DNA from: Sneathiella sp.
GTDB taxonomy: Bacteria; Pseudomonadota; Alphaproteobacteria; Sneathiellales; Sneathiellaceae
DNA length: 42,935 bases
NCBI RefSeq assembly: GCF_029233945.1
Contig: NZ_JARGOQ010000007.1
Span: 16,684-59,618 of the forward strand
Direction of reading: 5' to 3'
The translations under genes and the position numbers were made by a program. The stretch's first letter is position 1. Every line of letters begins with the position of its first letter. Below are positions 33,081-42,081 of this stretch, in pieces. The notes below the pieces were generated by a model that was given only the letters and a program-made list of their open reading frames with translations, ran no database searches and was not told the origin of the DNA.

Positions 33081-33572
33081 ATGGCACTTAAAATTCGCCT
33101 TACTCGTCAGGGCGCGAAAAAGCGTCCCTTCTATCGCGTTGTTGTTGCAGAAGCCAGCAGCCCCCGTGATGGACGGTATATCGAGCGTCTGGGCACCTAC
33201 AACCCGATGCTCCCGAAGGATGATGAAAACCGCGTGTCCCTGAACGGGGAGCGTATCCAGCACTGGATCGGCAATGGCGCGAAAGCAACGGATCGTGTGG
33301 CCCATTTGATGGCGAGCGCAGGTCTCGGTGAAAAGCCGGTTCGCAACAACCCGGAAAAAGCCAAGCCAAAAGCCAAGGCACAGGAACGGTTGAAGGAGCA
33401 GGAAGAGGCACGTCAGGCAGCTAAGGAAGCTGAGGCGGAAGCTGCGGCCGCGCCTGCTGAAGAGGAAGCGCCGGCAGAAGAGCCAGCTGCAGAAGCGGAA
33501 GAAGCTCCAGTTGAGGAAGCCGCTGCTGAAGAGACTCCTGCTGAGGATGCGGATCAGAAGGCTGAGGCCTAA
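33081..33572 (+). CDS. rpsP: Small ribosomal subunit protein bS16 with long acidic C-terminal extension
   Basis: bS16 of the 30S subunit. The first 80 or so residues are the canonical fold ([20 protein letters not shown], then [14 protein letters not shown] and [17 protein letters not shown]). Residues after about 90 are a low-complexity tail of Lys, then Ala/Glu (total 163 residues, about double the E. coli protein). Such tails are known in alphaproteobacteria. GGAAAGAG before the ATG. The rimM ribosome-binding site overlaps its stop. Confidence 0.97.
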   Translation: MALKIRLTRQGAKKRPFYRVVVAEASSPRDGRYIERLGTYNPMLPKDDENRVSLNGERIQHWIGNGAKATDRVAHLMASAGLGEKPVRNNPEKAKPKAKAQERLKEQEEARQAAKEAEAEAAAAPAEEEAPAEEPAAEAEEAPVEEAAAEETPAEDADQKAEA

Positions 33573-33584
33573 GGACGTACTCCC

Positions 33585-34139
33585 GTGCCTGAGGTCGGAA
33601 TGCTGCTGATGGGCGTCATCGTCGGGGCCAAGGGCATCAAGGGTGAAGTGAAGATCAAAAGCTTCACTGAAAACCCGGAGGATGTAGCTGCCTATGGCCC
33701 TTTGATGGATGCGTCGGGAAAAACGGCCTTCACTCTGAAGGTCGTTGGCCTAAGCAAAGGTTTGCCGGTGGCGCGGATTAAGGGTATATCAGATCGCAAC
33801 GCGGCCGAGGCCCTGAAAGGGACGGAGCTTTATGTGTCGCGGGACAGATTGCCCGAAACAGAGGAAGCGGAAGAATACTACCATGCGGACCTGATCGGTT
33901 TGCCGGTATTCTTTCAGGACGGAACGAAGTTCGGCACCATTCTGCGCCTGCATGATTTTGGCGCAGGGGATATGCTGGAGATTGTACCGGAGGGAAAAGG
34001 CGAGAAGGCTGCGGTCTTGGTTCCCTTCACCGTCGAGATGGTGCCGGAGGTGGATGTTTCAGGCGGCCGGGTCGTGGTTGAGTTAGGTGAGGACTTCTTT
34101 GAAGTTCCGGAAAACCCGGAGAGTGCGGCGAAGCCGTAA
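33585..34139 (+). CDS. rimM: Ribosome maturation factor RimM (GTG start)
   Basis: 16S rRNA-processing/30S assembly factor that binds uS19. The 184 residues: RimM beta-barrel domain (MGVIVGAKGIKGEVKIKSF..., about 8-90) and PRC-barrel domain (YYHADLIGLPVFFQDGTKFGT, about 97-170). AAGGA at 33571-33575, overlapping the rpsP stop, sets the GTG start at 33585; the next ATG (33600) has no such site. Confidence 0.94.
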   Translation: MPEVGMLLMGVIVGAKGIKGEVKIKSFTENPEDVAAYGPLMDASGKTAFTLKVVGLSKGLPVARIKGISDRNAAEALKGTELYVSRDRLPETEEAEEYYHADLIGLPVFFQDGTKFGTILRLHDFGAGDMLEIVPEGKGEKAAVLVPFTVEMVPEVDVSGGRVVVELGEDFFEVPENPESAAKP

Positions 34140-34170
34140 CGCGGATCGAGATGGGAAAAGGGAATAGCGG

Positions 34171-34872
34171 ATGGTTTGGACCGCTCATATTTTAAGCCTT
34201 TTCCCGGAGATGTTTCCGGGGCCGCTGGGCTTAAGTCTGGCGGGCAAGGGACTTGAAGAGAAAGCCTGGGACCTGACGGTCAGGAACATTCGCGATTTTG
34301 CCATCGGCAAGCATCGCAATGTTGATGACAGTCCTTTTGGTGGCGGCGCCGGAATGGTGATACGGCCGGATGTGCTGGGGCCCGCGATTGATGCGGCTCT
34401 TGCTACGTCTGAGGAAGTTAAGCGGGTGATCTATTTCAGTCCCCGTGGCCGGGTCATCGATCAGGCTTTTGTTCGGGAGCTGGCGGAGGGCCCGGGGGCT
34501 ATTATGGTATGCGGTCGCTTCGAAGGGGTCGATCAGCGGGTATTGGAAACCCGCAATGTGGAAGAAGTCAGCCTTGGCGACTTCATTCTGTCCGGCGGCG
34601 AGATTGCGGCGCTGGCGCTATTGGATGCGGTGGTTCGCCTGCTGCCCGGTGTGACCGGGAACAGCGAGTCGCTGGAGGAAGAAAGTTTTGCGGACGGGTT
34701 ATTGGAATATCCCCATTACACCCGCCCACCGGTCTGGGAAGACCGGGAAGTCCCGGAAGTTCTGCTGTCGGGGCATCATGAGAAAATCAAGGAATGGCGA
34801 AAACGCCAGTCTGAAGAGTTGACCAAGGAACGAAGGCGGGACCTGTGGGACCGTCGGAAGCGTAATTTTTGA
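34171..34872 (+). CDS. trmD: tRNA (guanine(37)-N1)-methyltransferase
   Basis: SPOUT-class methyltransferase making m1G37, which prevents +1 frameshifting. The 233 residues show the trefoil-knot SAM site [18 protein letters not shown] and [11 protein letters not shown], plus the [13 protein letters not shown] loop and the C-terminal [13 protein letters not shown]. Ends 16 bases before rplS. Confidence 0.97.
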   Translation: MVWTAHILSLFPEMFPGPLGLSLAGKGLEEKAWDLTVRNIRDFAIGKHRNVDDSPFGGGAGMVIRPDVLGPAIDAALATSEEVKRVIYFSPRGRVIDQAFVRELAEGPGAIMVCGRFEGVDQRVLETRNVEEVSLGDFILSGGEIAALALLDAVVRLLPGVTGNSESLEEESFADGLLEYPHYTRPPVWEDREVPEVLLSGHHEKIKEWRKRQSEELTKERRRDLWDRRKRNF

Positions 34873-34888
34873 TAAAAGGGTGAAAGCC

Positions 34889-35275
34889 ATGAATACGGTT
34901 GAAAAGCTAGAGCAAGAGCAAATCGAGAAACTCACAGCAGAACGTCCTGTGCCTGAGTTTCGTGCAGGAGATACTCTCCGGGTGCATGTAAAGGTTGTTG
35001 AAGGCACGCGTGAGCGTATCCAGGCCTTTGAAGGTGTCTGCATTGCCCGCAATGGCGGCGGCATCAATGCGAACTTCACGGTTCGGAAAATTTCCTACGG
35101 CGAAGGCGTTGAGCGTATTTTTCCGCTCTATTCCCCGCGTATTGACCATATTGAAGTGATCCGTCAGGGCGTTGTCCGCCGGGCGAAGCTTTATTACCTG
35201 CGCGAACTGCGTGGTAAGAAGGCTCGTATCCGCGAACGTCGTGAAGACCGCTACGGGAACAAGAGCGGCGAATAG
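34889..35275 (+). CDS. rplS: Large ribosomal subunit protein bL19
   Basis: bL19 at the 30S-50S interface. The 128 residues include [41 protein letters not shown] and a basic C-terminus ([12 protein letters not shown]). I use the ATG at 34889 with AAAAGGGTGA upstream; an in-frame GTG at 34880 is less likely. Last gene of the ffh-rplS cluster. Confidence 0.97.
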   Translation: MNTVEKLEQEQIEKLTAERPVPEFRAGDTLRVHVKVVEGTRERIQAFEGVCIARNGGGINANFTVRKISYGEGVERIFPLYSPRIDHIEVIRQGVVRRAKLYYLRELRGKKARIRERREDRYGNKSGE

Positions 35276-35342
35276 TCGGCCGATTGGCGCGCCTGCGGGA
35301 AATGAATGAATAAGAAAAACTGACGATTTGCGAGGATAGAAA

Positions 35343-36749
35343 ATGGGAACCCCTAGAACCTTGTACGATAAAATCTGGGATAGTCACGTTGTCGATCAAC
35401 TGGAAGACGAAGCCTATATTTTATACATCGACCGTCATCTTGTTCATGAAGTAACCAGTCCGCAGGCCTTTGAAGGATTGCGGATCGCGGGGCGGAAAGT
35501 TCGTCGCCCCGACGCGACCTTCGCGGTTGCCGACCATAACGTCCCGACCAAGGATATCGAAAAGGGAATTACCGACCCCGAAAGCAAGCTTCAGGTGGAC
35601 ACGCTTGAGGCCAATACTGCGGAATTCGGCGTTCCCTATTTCTCCATGACCGATGACCGGCGCGGAATTGTCCACATCATCGGGCCGGAGCAGGGGTTGA
35701 CCCTGCCGGGCATGACGATCGTATGTGGTGATTCTCATACCTCAACCCATGGGGCGTTTGGCTCTCTGGCGCATGGCATCGGAACCTCCGAGGTTGAGCA
35801 TGTATTGGCGACCCAGACCTTGGTTCAGGAAAAAGCCAAAAACATGCGGGTGACCGTGCATGGCGACCTCCCTCCCGGAGTGACGGCGAAAGATGTTGCC
35901 CTTGCCATTATTGGCAAAATCGGAACGGCCGGTGGCACAGGCCATGTTATTGAATATGCGGGGGATGCAATCCGTGCCCTTTCCATGGAAGGGCGGATGA
36001 CGCTCTGTAATATGACGATCGAGGCGGGCGCGCGCGCCGGCCTGATTGCGCCGGACGAAACCACTTTCGACTATATCAAGGGTCGTCCTTACGCCCCGAA
36101 GGCCGGCGCGTTCGAACAGGCCGTCGCGTACTGGAAGACGCTGAACTCTGACGAAGGTGCAAAATTTGACACCGAAGTCGAACTCGATGCGAGTGAATTG
36201 ATTCCCTATGTGACCTGGGGGACCAGCCCAGAAGATGCGTTGCCAATTACTGGCTCAGTCCCTGCGCCAAGTGATTTTGCCGATGAAGGCAAGCGCGGAG
36301 CTGCGGAACGGGCGCTTAAATATATGGGCCTGACGGCGGGCATGAAGCTTTCCGATATCGAAGTCGACCATGTTTTTATCGGCTCCTGCACCAATGGCCG
36401 GATCGAGGACTTGCGCGCCGTTGCGAAGATCATCGAAGGCAAGAAAGTCAAATCCACGGTGAATGCGATCATTGTGCCGGGATCCGGACTGGTCAAAATT
36501 CAGGCAGAAGATGAAGGGCTCGACAAGATATTCGAGGCCGCTGGATTTGAATGGCGTCAGCCGGGCTGCTCCATGTGCCTGGCCATGAACCCGGACAAGC
36601 TGGCGCCGGGGGATCGTTGTGCGTCGACCTCCAACCGAAACTTTGAGGGGCGTCAGGGACAGGGCGGACGGACCCATCTGGTAAGCCCGGCGATGGCCGC
36701 CGCCGCCGCAGTGACCGGACATCTGACGGACGTGCGGGAATTGGATTAA
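35343..36749 (+). CDS. leuC: 3-isopropylmalate dehydratase large subunit
   Basis: Second step of leucine synthesis: isomerises 2- to 3-isopropylmalate with LeuD. The 468 residues belong to the aconitase superfamily, with [4Fe-4S] ligands Cys349 (GSCTNGR), Cys409 and Cys412 ([11 protein letters not shown]) and the [13 protein letters not shown] block. Twelve bases before leuD; starts the leuC-leuD-leuB-asd run. Confidence 0.98.
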   Translation: MGTPRTLYDKIWDSHVVDQLEDEAYILYIDRHLVHEVTSPQAFEGLRIAGRKVRRPDATFAVADHNVPTKDIEKGITDPESKLQVDTLEANTAEFGVPYFSMTDDRRGIVHIIGPEQGLTLPGMTIVCGDSHTSTHGAFGSLAHGIGTSEVEHVLATQTLVQEKAKNMRVTVHGDLPPGVTAKDVALAIIGKIGTAGGTGHVIEYAGDAIRALSMEGRMTLCNMTIEAGARAGLIAPDETTFDYIKGRPYAPKAGAFEQAVAYWKTLNSDEGAKFDTEVELDASELIPYVTWGTSPEDALPITGSVPAPSDFADEGKRGAAERALKYMGLTAGMKLSDIEVDHVFIGSCTNGRIEDLRAVAKIIEGKKVKSTVNAIIVPGSGLVKIQAEDEGLDKIFEAAGFEWRQPGCSMCLAMNPDKLAPGDRCASTSNRNFEGRQGQGGRTHLVSPAMAAAAAVTGHLTDVRELD

Positions 36750-36761
36750 GGGAAAAAGAAA

Positions 36762-37367
36762 ATGGAAAAATTCAATAAGCTGACAGCGGTCGCCGCGCCC
36801 ATGCCTTTGGTCAATATTGATACCGATATGATCATTCCCAAGCAGTATTTGAAAACCATTCAGCGCAAAGGCCTCGGAAAAAACCTGTTTGCTGAAATGC
36901 GCTATAATGATGATGGTACTGAAGTAGAGGATTTTGTCCTTAATCAGCCAGCCTATCGCAACGCCGAAATCCTTGTGGCGGGCGATAATTTCGGCTGTGG
37001 GTCGAGTCGGGAGCATGCGCCTTGGGCGTTGCTCGATTTCGGGATCCGTTGTGTGATTTCAACAAGCTTTGCCGATATCTTCCACAATAACTGCTTCCGC
37101 AATGGAATTTTGCCAATTGAAGTATCGCCAGAAGATCTCAGTAAATTGATGGAAGATGCGGAGCGCGGTGCCAATGCGACCATATCTATTGATCTGGAGG
37201 CTCAGGAAATCCGGGGACCAGACGGCGGTGTCATTCATTTTGAGATTGACCAATTCAACAAGCATTGCCTGTTGACGGGGCTTGATGAAATTGGCCTTAC
37301 CCTGAAGAAGGAAGACAAGGTCGCGGAATATGAAGAAACCCGCAAAATGCAGCAGCCCTGGCTGTAA
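36762..37367 (+). CDS. leuD: 3-isopropylmalate dehydratase small subunit
   Basis: Swivel-domain partner of LeuC. The 201 residues contain [34 protein letters not shown] and [17 protein letters not shown], all family signatures. Typical length; 32 bases to leuB. Confidence 0.98.
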   Translation: MEKFNKLTAVAAPMPLVNIDTDMIIPKQYLKTIQRKGLGKNLFAEMRYNDDGTEVEDFVLNQPAYRNAEILVAGDNFGCGSSREHAPWALLDFGIRCVISTSFADIFHNNCFRNGILPIEVSPEDLSKLMEDAERGANATISIDLEAQEIRGPDGGVIHFEIDQFNKHCLLTGLDEIGLTLKKEDKVAEYEETRKMQQPWL

Positions 37368-37399
37368 TCTGAGTTCCGGTAATTAGAGAGTGAATTGTT

Positions 37400-38512
37400 A
37401 TGACATCAAATAAATCCCTGTTGATCCTGCCCGGCGACGGCATCGGCCCGGAAGCCATGGGCGAAGTGCGCCGCATCGTAAACTGGATGGAAGATAACCG
37501 CGCTGTTTCCTTCGATGTTGACGAAGATCTCGTCGGCGGTTCATCTATCGACAAGCACGGCATTCCGGTTACGGATGAAGTCGTTGAGAAAGCGCAGAAT
37601 GTGGATGCGGTCCTGCTCGGCGCAGTTGGCGGGCCGAAATGGGATAATCTCGATTTTTCAATCAAGCCGGAGCGCGGCCTTTTGCGCCTTCGCAAGGATC
37701 TGGAGCTTTTCGCGAACCTCCGTCCGGCGGTCTGTTTTGATGCGCTGGTGGATGCATCCAGCCTGAAGCCGGAACTGGTAAGCGGTCTCGACATCATGAT
37801 CATTCGTGAGCTCACCGGCGGCGTTTATTTCGGGGAGCCACGCGGGATTGAGGATCTCGGGAACGGTATCCGTCGGGGCGTGAATACGCAAGTCTACACG
37901 ACGCCGGAAATTCACCGTGTTGCGCGTGTCGCCTTTGAACTGGCGAAGAAGCGTGATAACCGCGTATGCTCCAGCGAGAAAGCCAATGTTATGGAATCAG
38001 GCGTTCTCTGGCGCGAGGAAGTCACGAAAATTGGCGAAACGGAATTCCCGGAAGTCGAGCTCAGCCATATGTATGCGGATGCGGCGGCGATGGAGCTTGT
38101 CCGCAAGCCAAAACAGTTTGATGTGATCGTTACCGACAACCTGTTCGGTGATATTCTCTCCGACTGTGCGGCAATGTTGACCGGTTCCCTTGGTATGCTG
38201 CCGTCGGCTTCCTTAGGCGATGTCGATGAGACGGGACGCCGCAAAGCGCTTTATGAGCCAGTCCATGGGTCAGCCCCGGATATTGCGGGCCAGAATATCG
38301 CGAACCCCATCGCGACCATCCTCTCTTATGCCATGGCGTTGCGCTATAGCTTCGATATGGGCAGTGAAGCGGATCTTGTGGAAGCGGCAGTGCAAAAAGT
38401 GCTTGCAAGTGGTATTCGCACTGGCGATATCATGTCAGCGGGCATGACGCAGGTGTCGACCACGGAAATGGGCGACGCTATTATCCGTGAGTTGGACAAG
38501 GCAAACGGCTAA
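37400..38512 (+). CDS. leuB: 3-isopropylmalate dehydrogenase
   Basis: NAD-dependent oxidative decarboxylation of 3-isopropylmalate. The 370 residues have [14 protein letters not shown] at the start, the LFANLRP and [14 protein letters not shown] substrate segments and the NAD-binding [18 protein letters not shown]. Same transcript as leuCD by spacing. Confidence 0.98.
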   Translation: MTSNKSLLILPGDGIGPEAMGEVRRIVNWMEDNRAVSFDVDEDLVGGSSIDKHGIPVTDEVVEKAQNVDAVLLGAVGGPKWDNLDFSIKPERGLLRLRKDLELFANLRPAVCFDALVDASSLKPELVSGLDIMIIRELTGGVYFGEPRGIEDLGNGIRRGVNTQVYTTPEIHRVARVAFELAKKRDNRVCSSEKANVMESGVLWREEVTKIGETEFPEVELSHMYADAAAMELVRKPKQFDVIVTDNLFGDILSDCAAMLTGSLGMLPSASLGDVDETGRRKALYEPVHGSAPDIAGQNIANPIATILSYAMALRYSFDMGSEADLVEAAVQKVLASGIRTGDIMSAGMTQVSTTEMGDAIIRELDKANG

Positions 38513-38582
38513 TTCCTGATATATTGCGCGATTGATTTAACCCCCGGTGCGGAGATGCCGGGAAATAGAAGAGATTAAGATC

Positions 38583-39605
38583 ATGGGATACAGAGTTGCG
38601 GTTGTCGGTGCCACCGGGAATGTGGGCCGCGAAATGCTGAATATTTTGCATGAAAGACAATTTCCGGTGACGGAAGTTATCGCGCTCGCCTCAAAACGTT
38701 CTGTCGGGCGCGAGGTCTCCTTTGGTGATAAGACGCTGAAGGTGAAGGCACTGGATGATTTTAATTTCACAGGGATAGATTTTGCTCTCTTTTCCGCAGG
38801 CGGAACTGTATCTGCAAAATACGCTCCGATTGCGGCCGCGCAAGGTGCGATTGTCATCGACAATTCCTCGCATTTCCGGATGGATCCGGATGTGCCGCTG
38901 GTTGTCCCGGAAGTAAATCCACAGGATGCCGCTGGTTATACCCGGAAGAACATTATCGCGAACCCGAACTGCTCGACCGCGCAGCTTGTTGTGGCGTTGA
39001 AGCCGTTGCATGACGTAGCAACGATCAAGCGCGTCGTGGTTTCTACCTATCAGTCGACTTCGGGTGCGGGGAATGAGGGGATGGATGAATTGTTCACCCA
39101 GACCAAGGGCATCTATGTAAACGATACGCCGACACCATCAAAATTCACCAAGCAGATCGCCTTTAACGTGATCCCGCATATTGATGTCTTCATGGACGAC
39201 CGTTACACCAAGGAAGAATGGAAGATGATGGTCGAGACCAAGAAGATCGTCGACCCGAAGATCAAGCTTACGGCTACTTGCGTGCGCGTGCCGACATTCG
39301 TCGGTCATGCCGAAGCTGTTAATATCGAGTTTGAGAACGAGTTGAGCGCGGATCGCGCGCGGGAAATCCTGCGTGAGTCTCCGGGCATTATGGTTGTCGA
39401 TAACCCCGAAGAAAATGGTTATGTAACACCCGTCGAATGTGTCGGTGACTACGCTACCTTTATCTCGCGTATTCGCGACGATGCGACAATTGAGAATGGC
39501 ATCAACCTTTGGTGTGTTTCGGATAACCTTCGTAAGGGCGCGGCGCTTAACACAGTTCAGATTGCGGAACTGGTTGGGCGCGAATATTTGAAAAAAGCGG
39601 CCTAG
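38583..39605 (+). CDS. asd: Aspartate-semialdehyde dehydrogenase
   Basis: NADPH-dependent reduction of aspartyl phosphate, the branch point to lysine/DAP, threonine and methionine. The 340 residues hold the Rossmann VVGATGNVGREML, the catalytic Cys130 (NPNCSTAQLV), SGAGNEGMDEL and RVPTFVGHAEAVN. The frame opens at 38547, but homology starts MGYRVAVVG at 38583. Ends the leu-asd run; followed by a strong terminator. Confidence 0.97.
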   Translation: MGYRVAVVGATGNVGREMLNILHERQFPVTEVIALASKRSVGREVSFGDKTLKVKALDDFNFTGIDFALFSAGGTVSAKYAPIAAAQGAIVIDNSSHFRMDPDVPLVVPEVNPQDAAGYTRKNIIANPNCSTAQLVVALKPLHDVATIKRVVVSTYQSTSGAGNEGMDELFTQTKGIYVNDTPTPSKFTKQIAFNVIPHIDVFMDDRYTKEEWKMMVETKKIVDPKIKLTATCVRVPTFVGHAEAVNIEFENELSADRAREILRESPGIMVVDNPEENGYVTPVECVGDYATFISRIRDDATIENGINLWCVSDNLRKGAALNTVQIAELVGREYLKKAA

Positions 39606-39626
39606 TCGCTCCAAAGACATTTAATC

Positions 39627-39677
39627 AAGCCAGCCTGACGCAATTAAAATAAGCGTCAGGCTGGCTTGTTCATTTTT
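39627..39677 (+). terminator. Strong intrinsic terminator after asd
   Basis: AAGCCAGCCTGACGC (39627-39641) and its exact reverse complement (39653-39667) form a 15-bp perfect stem with an 11-base AT loop, followed within 6 bases by five T. It closes the leuCDB-asd operon. Confidence 0.92.
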
Positions 39678-39745
39678 AGCCGTTGTCATAGTCTTTCAGG
39701 ATATAAGAACAGCCGGTCGGCTGTTTGCAATCTCCGGAGGTCGTT

Positions 39746-41050
39746 ATGACGGCACATACTCTGAAATTCTCCGCATCACTTCTTATCTGTCTGGCGGCAA
39801 TGCTGGCGGTAATCTCTCCGGCAATGGCGCGGGATATTTTTGTTAATCCGCAAGCCCCTGTAAATGGAGCTGACGGCAGCAAGGAGTCGCCCTGGAAAAG
39901 CCTGCAATCGATTCTAGACGATGATATTGTTAAAGCCGGAGATCGGGTGATGCTGGAAGGCGGAGATTATGGCCGCCTTGTCATTCAGAACAGGGAAATG
40001 TCCGAAATGACATCGGTCGTTGTCTCCGACGATCAGCAGGCGACATTCGAGAATGTTGAGATCAAGGGGAGTGCCAATTGGGCTCTAACGGGCTTCACGG
40101 TGACGTCGGAAGGATTTCGAGAGCCGGACGAAAGATATCATGTCCGTATCGACAAGAATTCCCATCATATCAACATAGACAGCTTCACCATTTATACGGT
40201 TGAAGATATTTCTGACTGGTCCACCGATGACTGGAATGAGAAGGCGCTGGATGGCATATTTTCTGAGGCGGAACATGCGGACATTCGCAATAACAAGATC
40301 AGGAATGTAAATTTCGGGATTTCGACGCTCGGTAAGCATAGCATTGTCGCACGGAATGAGGTGAAGAATTTCTCCGGTGATGGCTTGCGCGGGCTGGGCG
40401 ATCACAGCTTATTCGAGGAAAATGTCGTAAAGAACTGCTATCAGGTAAACTCAAATCATTCAGACGGATTTCAGTCATGGTCAACTGGCGCGGACGGGCG
40501 TCCCGGAACCGGCGTGATAAAAGATGTGACCTTTCGCCGTAACCTGATCCTGAATTTTGAGGATTTTTATCAGCCCTACGTCTGTAAGCTGGAGGGGATT
40601 GGGCTTTTTGATGGTGTCTATGAAGACTGGACTATTGAGAATAATATTATCGCTGTCGATAACTGGCATGGAATATCGGTTTTCGGCGCGCGGAATGTCC
40701 GGATAAAGAACAACACGGTGATGGATATCGACTATTTCCCGCCGGGCCCAGCCACAATCACAATCATCTCTGTCTCAGAAGGCGATCCGGAAGATGCCAG
40801 CCTTGTTGCCAATAACGTCGCGAATGAGATAAAAATCGAAGGGGAGGGCGTTGAGCGTTTCGGCAATATAGAAATTGACGACCTTGATGATGTGTTTGTT
40901 GATATCGATGATGGAGATCTTCGTCTGCCCGAGGATAGTGAGGCCATCGACAATGGAGAGCCGGATCCGGAGATGACGGTTGATTATTTCGGCAACCCGC
41001 GGCCGTCAGGAAAGGGACTGGATGTGGGTGCCGTGGAGTTGCAGCAATGA
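39746..41050 (+). CDS. Secreted right-handed beta-helix protein
   Basis: A 434-residue exported protein: signal peptide 1-29 (hydrophobic 9-27, cleavage after SPAMA), then RDIFVNPQAPVNGADGS, a typical start of pectate-lyase-like beta-helix proteins. PbH1-like repeats run from about 100 to 340, with recurring xxIxNNxI units (DIRNNKIRNVNFGI, then FEENVVKNC, TIENNIIAV, RIKNNTVMDI). The C-terminal portion is Asp/Glu-rich and ends FGNPRPSGKGLDVGAVE, as in choice-of-anchor-Q proteins. A polysaccharide lyase/hydrolase or adhesin role is possible, but no catalytic residues can be assigned. CGGAGG sits 5 bases before the ATG. Single gene between the asd terminator and the mcl promoter. Confidence 0.85.
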   Translation: MTAHTLKFSASLLICLAAMLAVISPAMARDIFVNPQAPVNGADGSKESPWKSLQSILDDDIVKAGDRVMLEGGDYGRLVIQNREMSEMTSVVVSDDQQATFENVEIKGSANWALTGFTVTSEGFREPDERYHVRIDKNSHHINIDSFTIYTVEDISDWSTDDWNEKALDGIFSEAEHADIRNNKIRNVNFGISTLGKHSIVARNEVKNFSGDGLRGLGDHSLFEENVVKNCYQVNSNHSDGFQSWSTGADGRPGTGVIKDVTFRRNLILNFEDFYQPYVCKLEGIGLFDGVYEDWTIENNIIAVDNWHGISVFGARNVRIKNNTVMDIDYFPPGPATITIISVSEGDPEDASLVANNVANEIKIEGEGVERFGNIEIDDLDDVFVDIDDGDLRLPEDSEAIDNGEPDPEMTVDYFGNPRPSGKGLDVGAVELQQ

Positions 41051-41099
41051 AGCATCGATCCATCGGCATGTGAAACGCAAGCATTTTTGTCCCTTGTTG

Positions 41100-41127
41100 T
41101 TGCGTCGCAATAAAAACCCTTTATGAT
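41100..41127 (+). promoter_or_regulatory. Candidate promoter of the mcl-mch pair
   Basis: TTGCGT and TATGAT (5 of 6 matches to TATAAT) are 16 bases apart, 65 bases before the ATG at 41192. Downstream, GGGCG-TCG-CGCCC (41167-41179) can form a small hairpin abutting the GAGGG ribosome-binding site. Confidence 0.4.
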
Positions 41128-41191
41128 GCGCCCCGCATCTCTTAATTTGCTGAAGTTATTTGAATAGGGCGTCGCGCCCGAGGGACTAACA

Positions 41192-42067
41192 ATGACAAAA
41201 AACATTCGCCCCCGCCGTTCGGTTCTTTATATGCCGGGTTCTAACGCCCGCGCCCAGGAAAAAGCAAAGACACTTGTCGCAGATGCGCTAATCCTTGATC
41301 TTGAAGATGCGGTTGCGCCGGACGCGAAGGCAGACGCCCGCGAAATCGTCTGCGCTAACGCGGCCTCGGGTGACTACGGCAATCGCGAAATCATCATTCG
41401 GGTCAACGGACTTGATACCCCGTGGGGGAAGGATGACATTATCGCGGCAGCCAAAGCGGGCCCCGATGCGATCCTGCTTCCCAAAGTTGAAAGCGCCGCG
41501 CAAGTCCAGATGCTCGAAAAAATCATGATGGAGGCTGGCGCGCCGGAGACAACGACAATCTGGTGCATGATGGAAACGCCGCTCGGTATTCTGAAAGCAG
41601 AAGAAATCGCTTCCGCAAGCCCGCGTGTTGACTGCTTCGTTATGGGCACCTCCGATCTTGTGAAGGATCTTCAGGCACAGCATACACCGATGCGCCTACC
41701 TGTTATTACCTCTCTTGGCCTTTGCTTGCTTGCGGGGCGTGCCTATGGCCTTACCGTTCTGGATGGTGTTTATCTCGACCTCGCGGATGAGGATGGATTC
41801 CACGGCTCCTGTGTGCAGGGGCTGGAACTCGGCTTCGATGGGAAGACCCTGATCCATCCGAAACAGCTCGCCCCGACGAATGAGGTGTTCGCTCCTTCGG
41901 AAGAAGAGGTGGCGCATTCCCGAAAAGTTATTGAGGCGTTTGAAGCCGCCGAGAAAGAAGGCAAGGGCGTTGTTCTGGTCGACGGCAAGCTTGTCGAAAA
42001 CCTCCATGTTGAAATTGCAAAAGCAAAGGTCGCCATGGCCGATGCCATTGCGGCCGCGGCCGAGTAA
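41192..42067 (+). CDS. Mcl-family CoA-ester lyase / (3S)-malyl-CoA thioesterase-like
   Basis: A HpcH/HpaI-CitE superfamily protein of 291 residues. Motifs: RSVLYMPGSNARAQEKA, DALILDLEDAVAPDAK, the IIRVNGLDTPWG arginine segment, the METPLGIL Glu and the C-terminal GFDGKTLIHPKQL. Length and the LVDGKLVENLH ending resemble Mcl2, the (3S)-malyl-CoA thioesterase of the ethylmalonyl-CoA pathway, more than the longer malyl-CoA/beta-methylmalyl-CoA lyase Mcl1; the choice between these cannot be made by eye. Followed 14 bases later by mesaconyl-CoA hydratase, which supports a role in acetyl-CoA assimilation. Confidence 0.85.
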   Translation: MTKNIRPRRSVLYMPGSNARAQEKAKTLVADALILDLEDAVAPDAKADAREIVCANAASGDYGNREIIIRVNGLDTPWGKDDIIAAAKAGPDAILLPKVESAAQVQMLEKIMMEAGAPETTTIWCMMETPLGILKAEEIASASPRVDCFVMGTSDLVKDLQAQHTPMRLPVITSLGLCLLAGRAYGLTVLDGVYLDLADEDGFHGSCVQGLELGFDGKTLIHPKQLAPTNEVFAPSEEEVAHSRKVIEAFEAAEKEGKGVVLVDGKLVENLHVEIAKAKVAMADAIAAAAE

Positions 42068-42081
42068 GGAGAGGGAATTTG

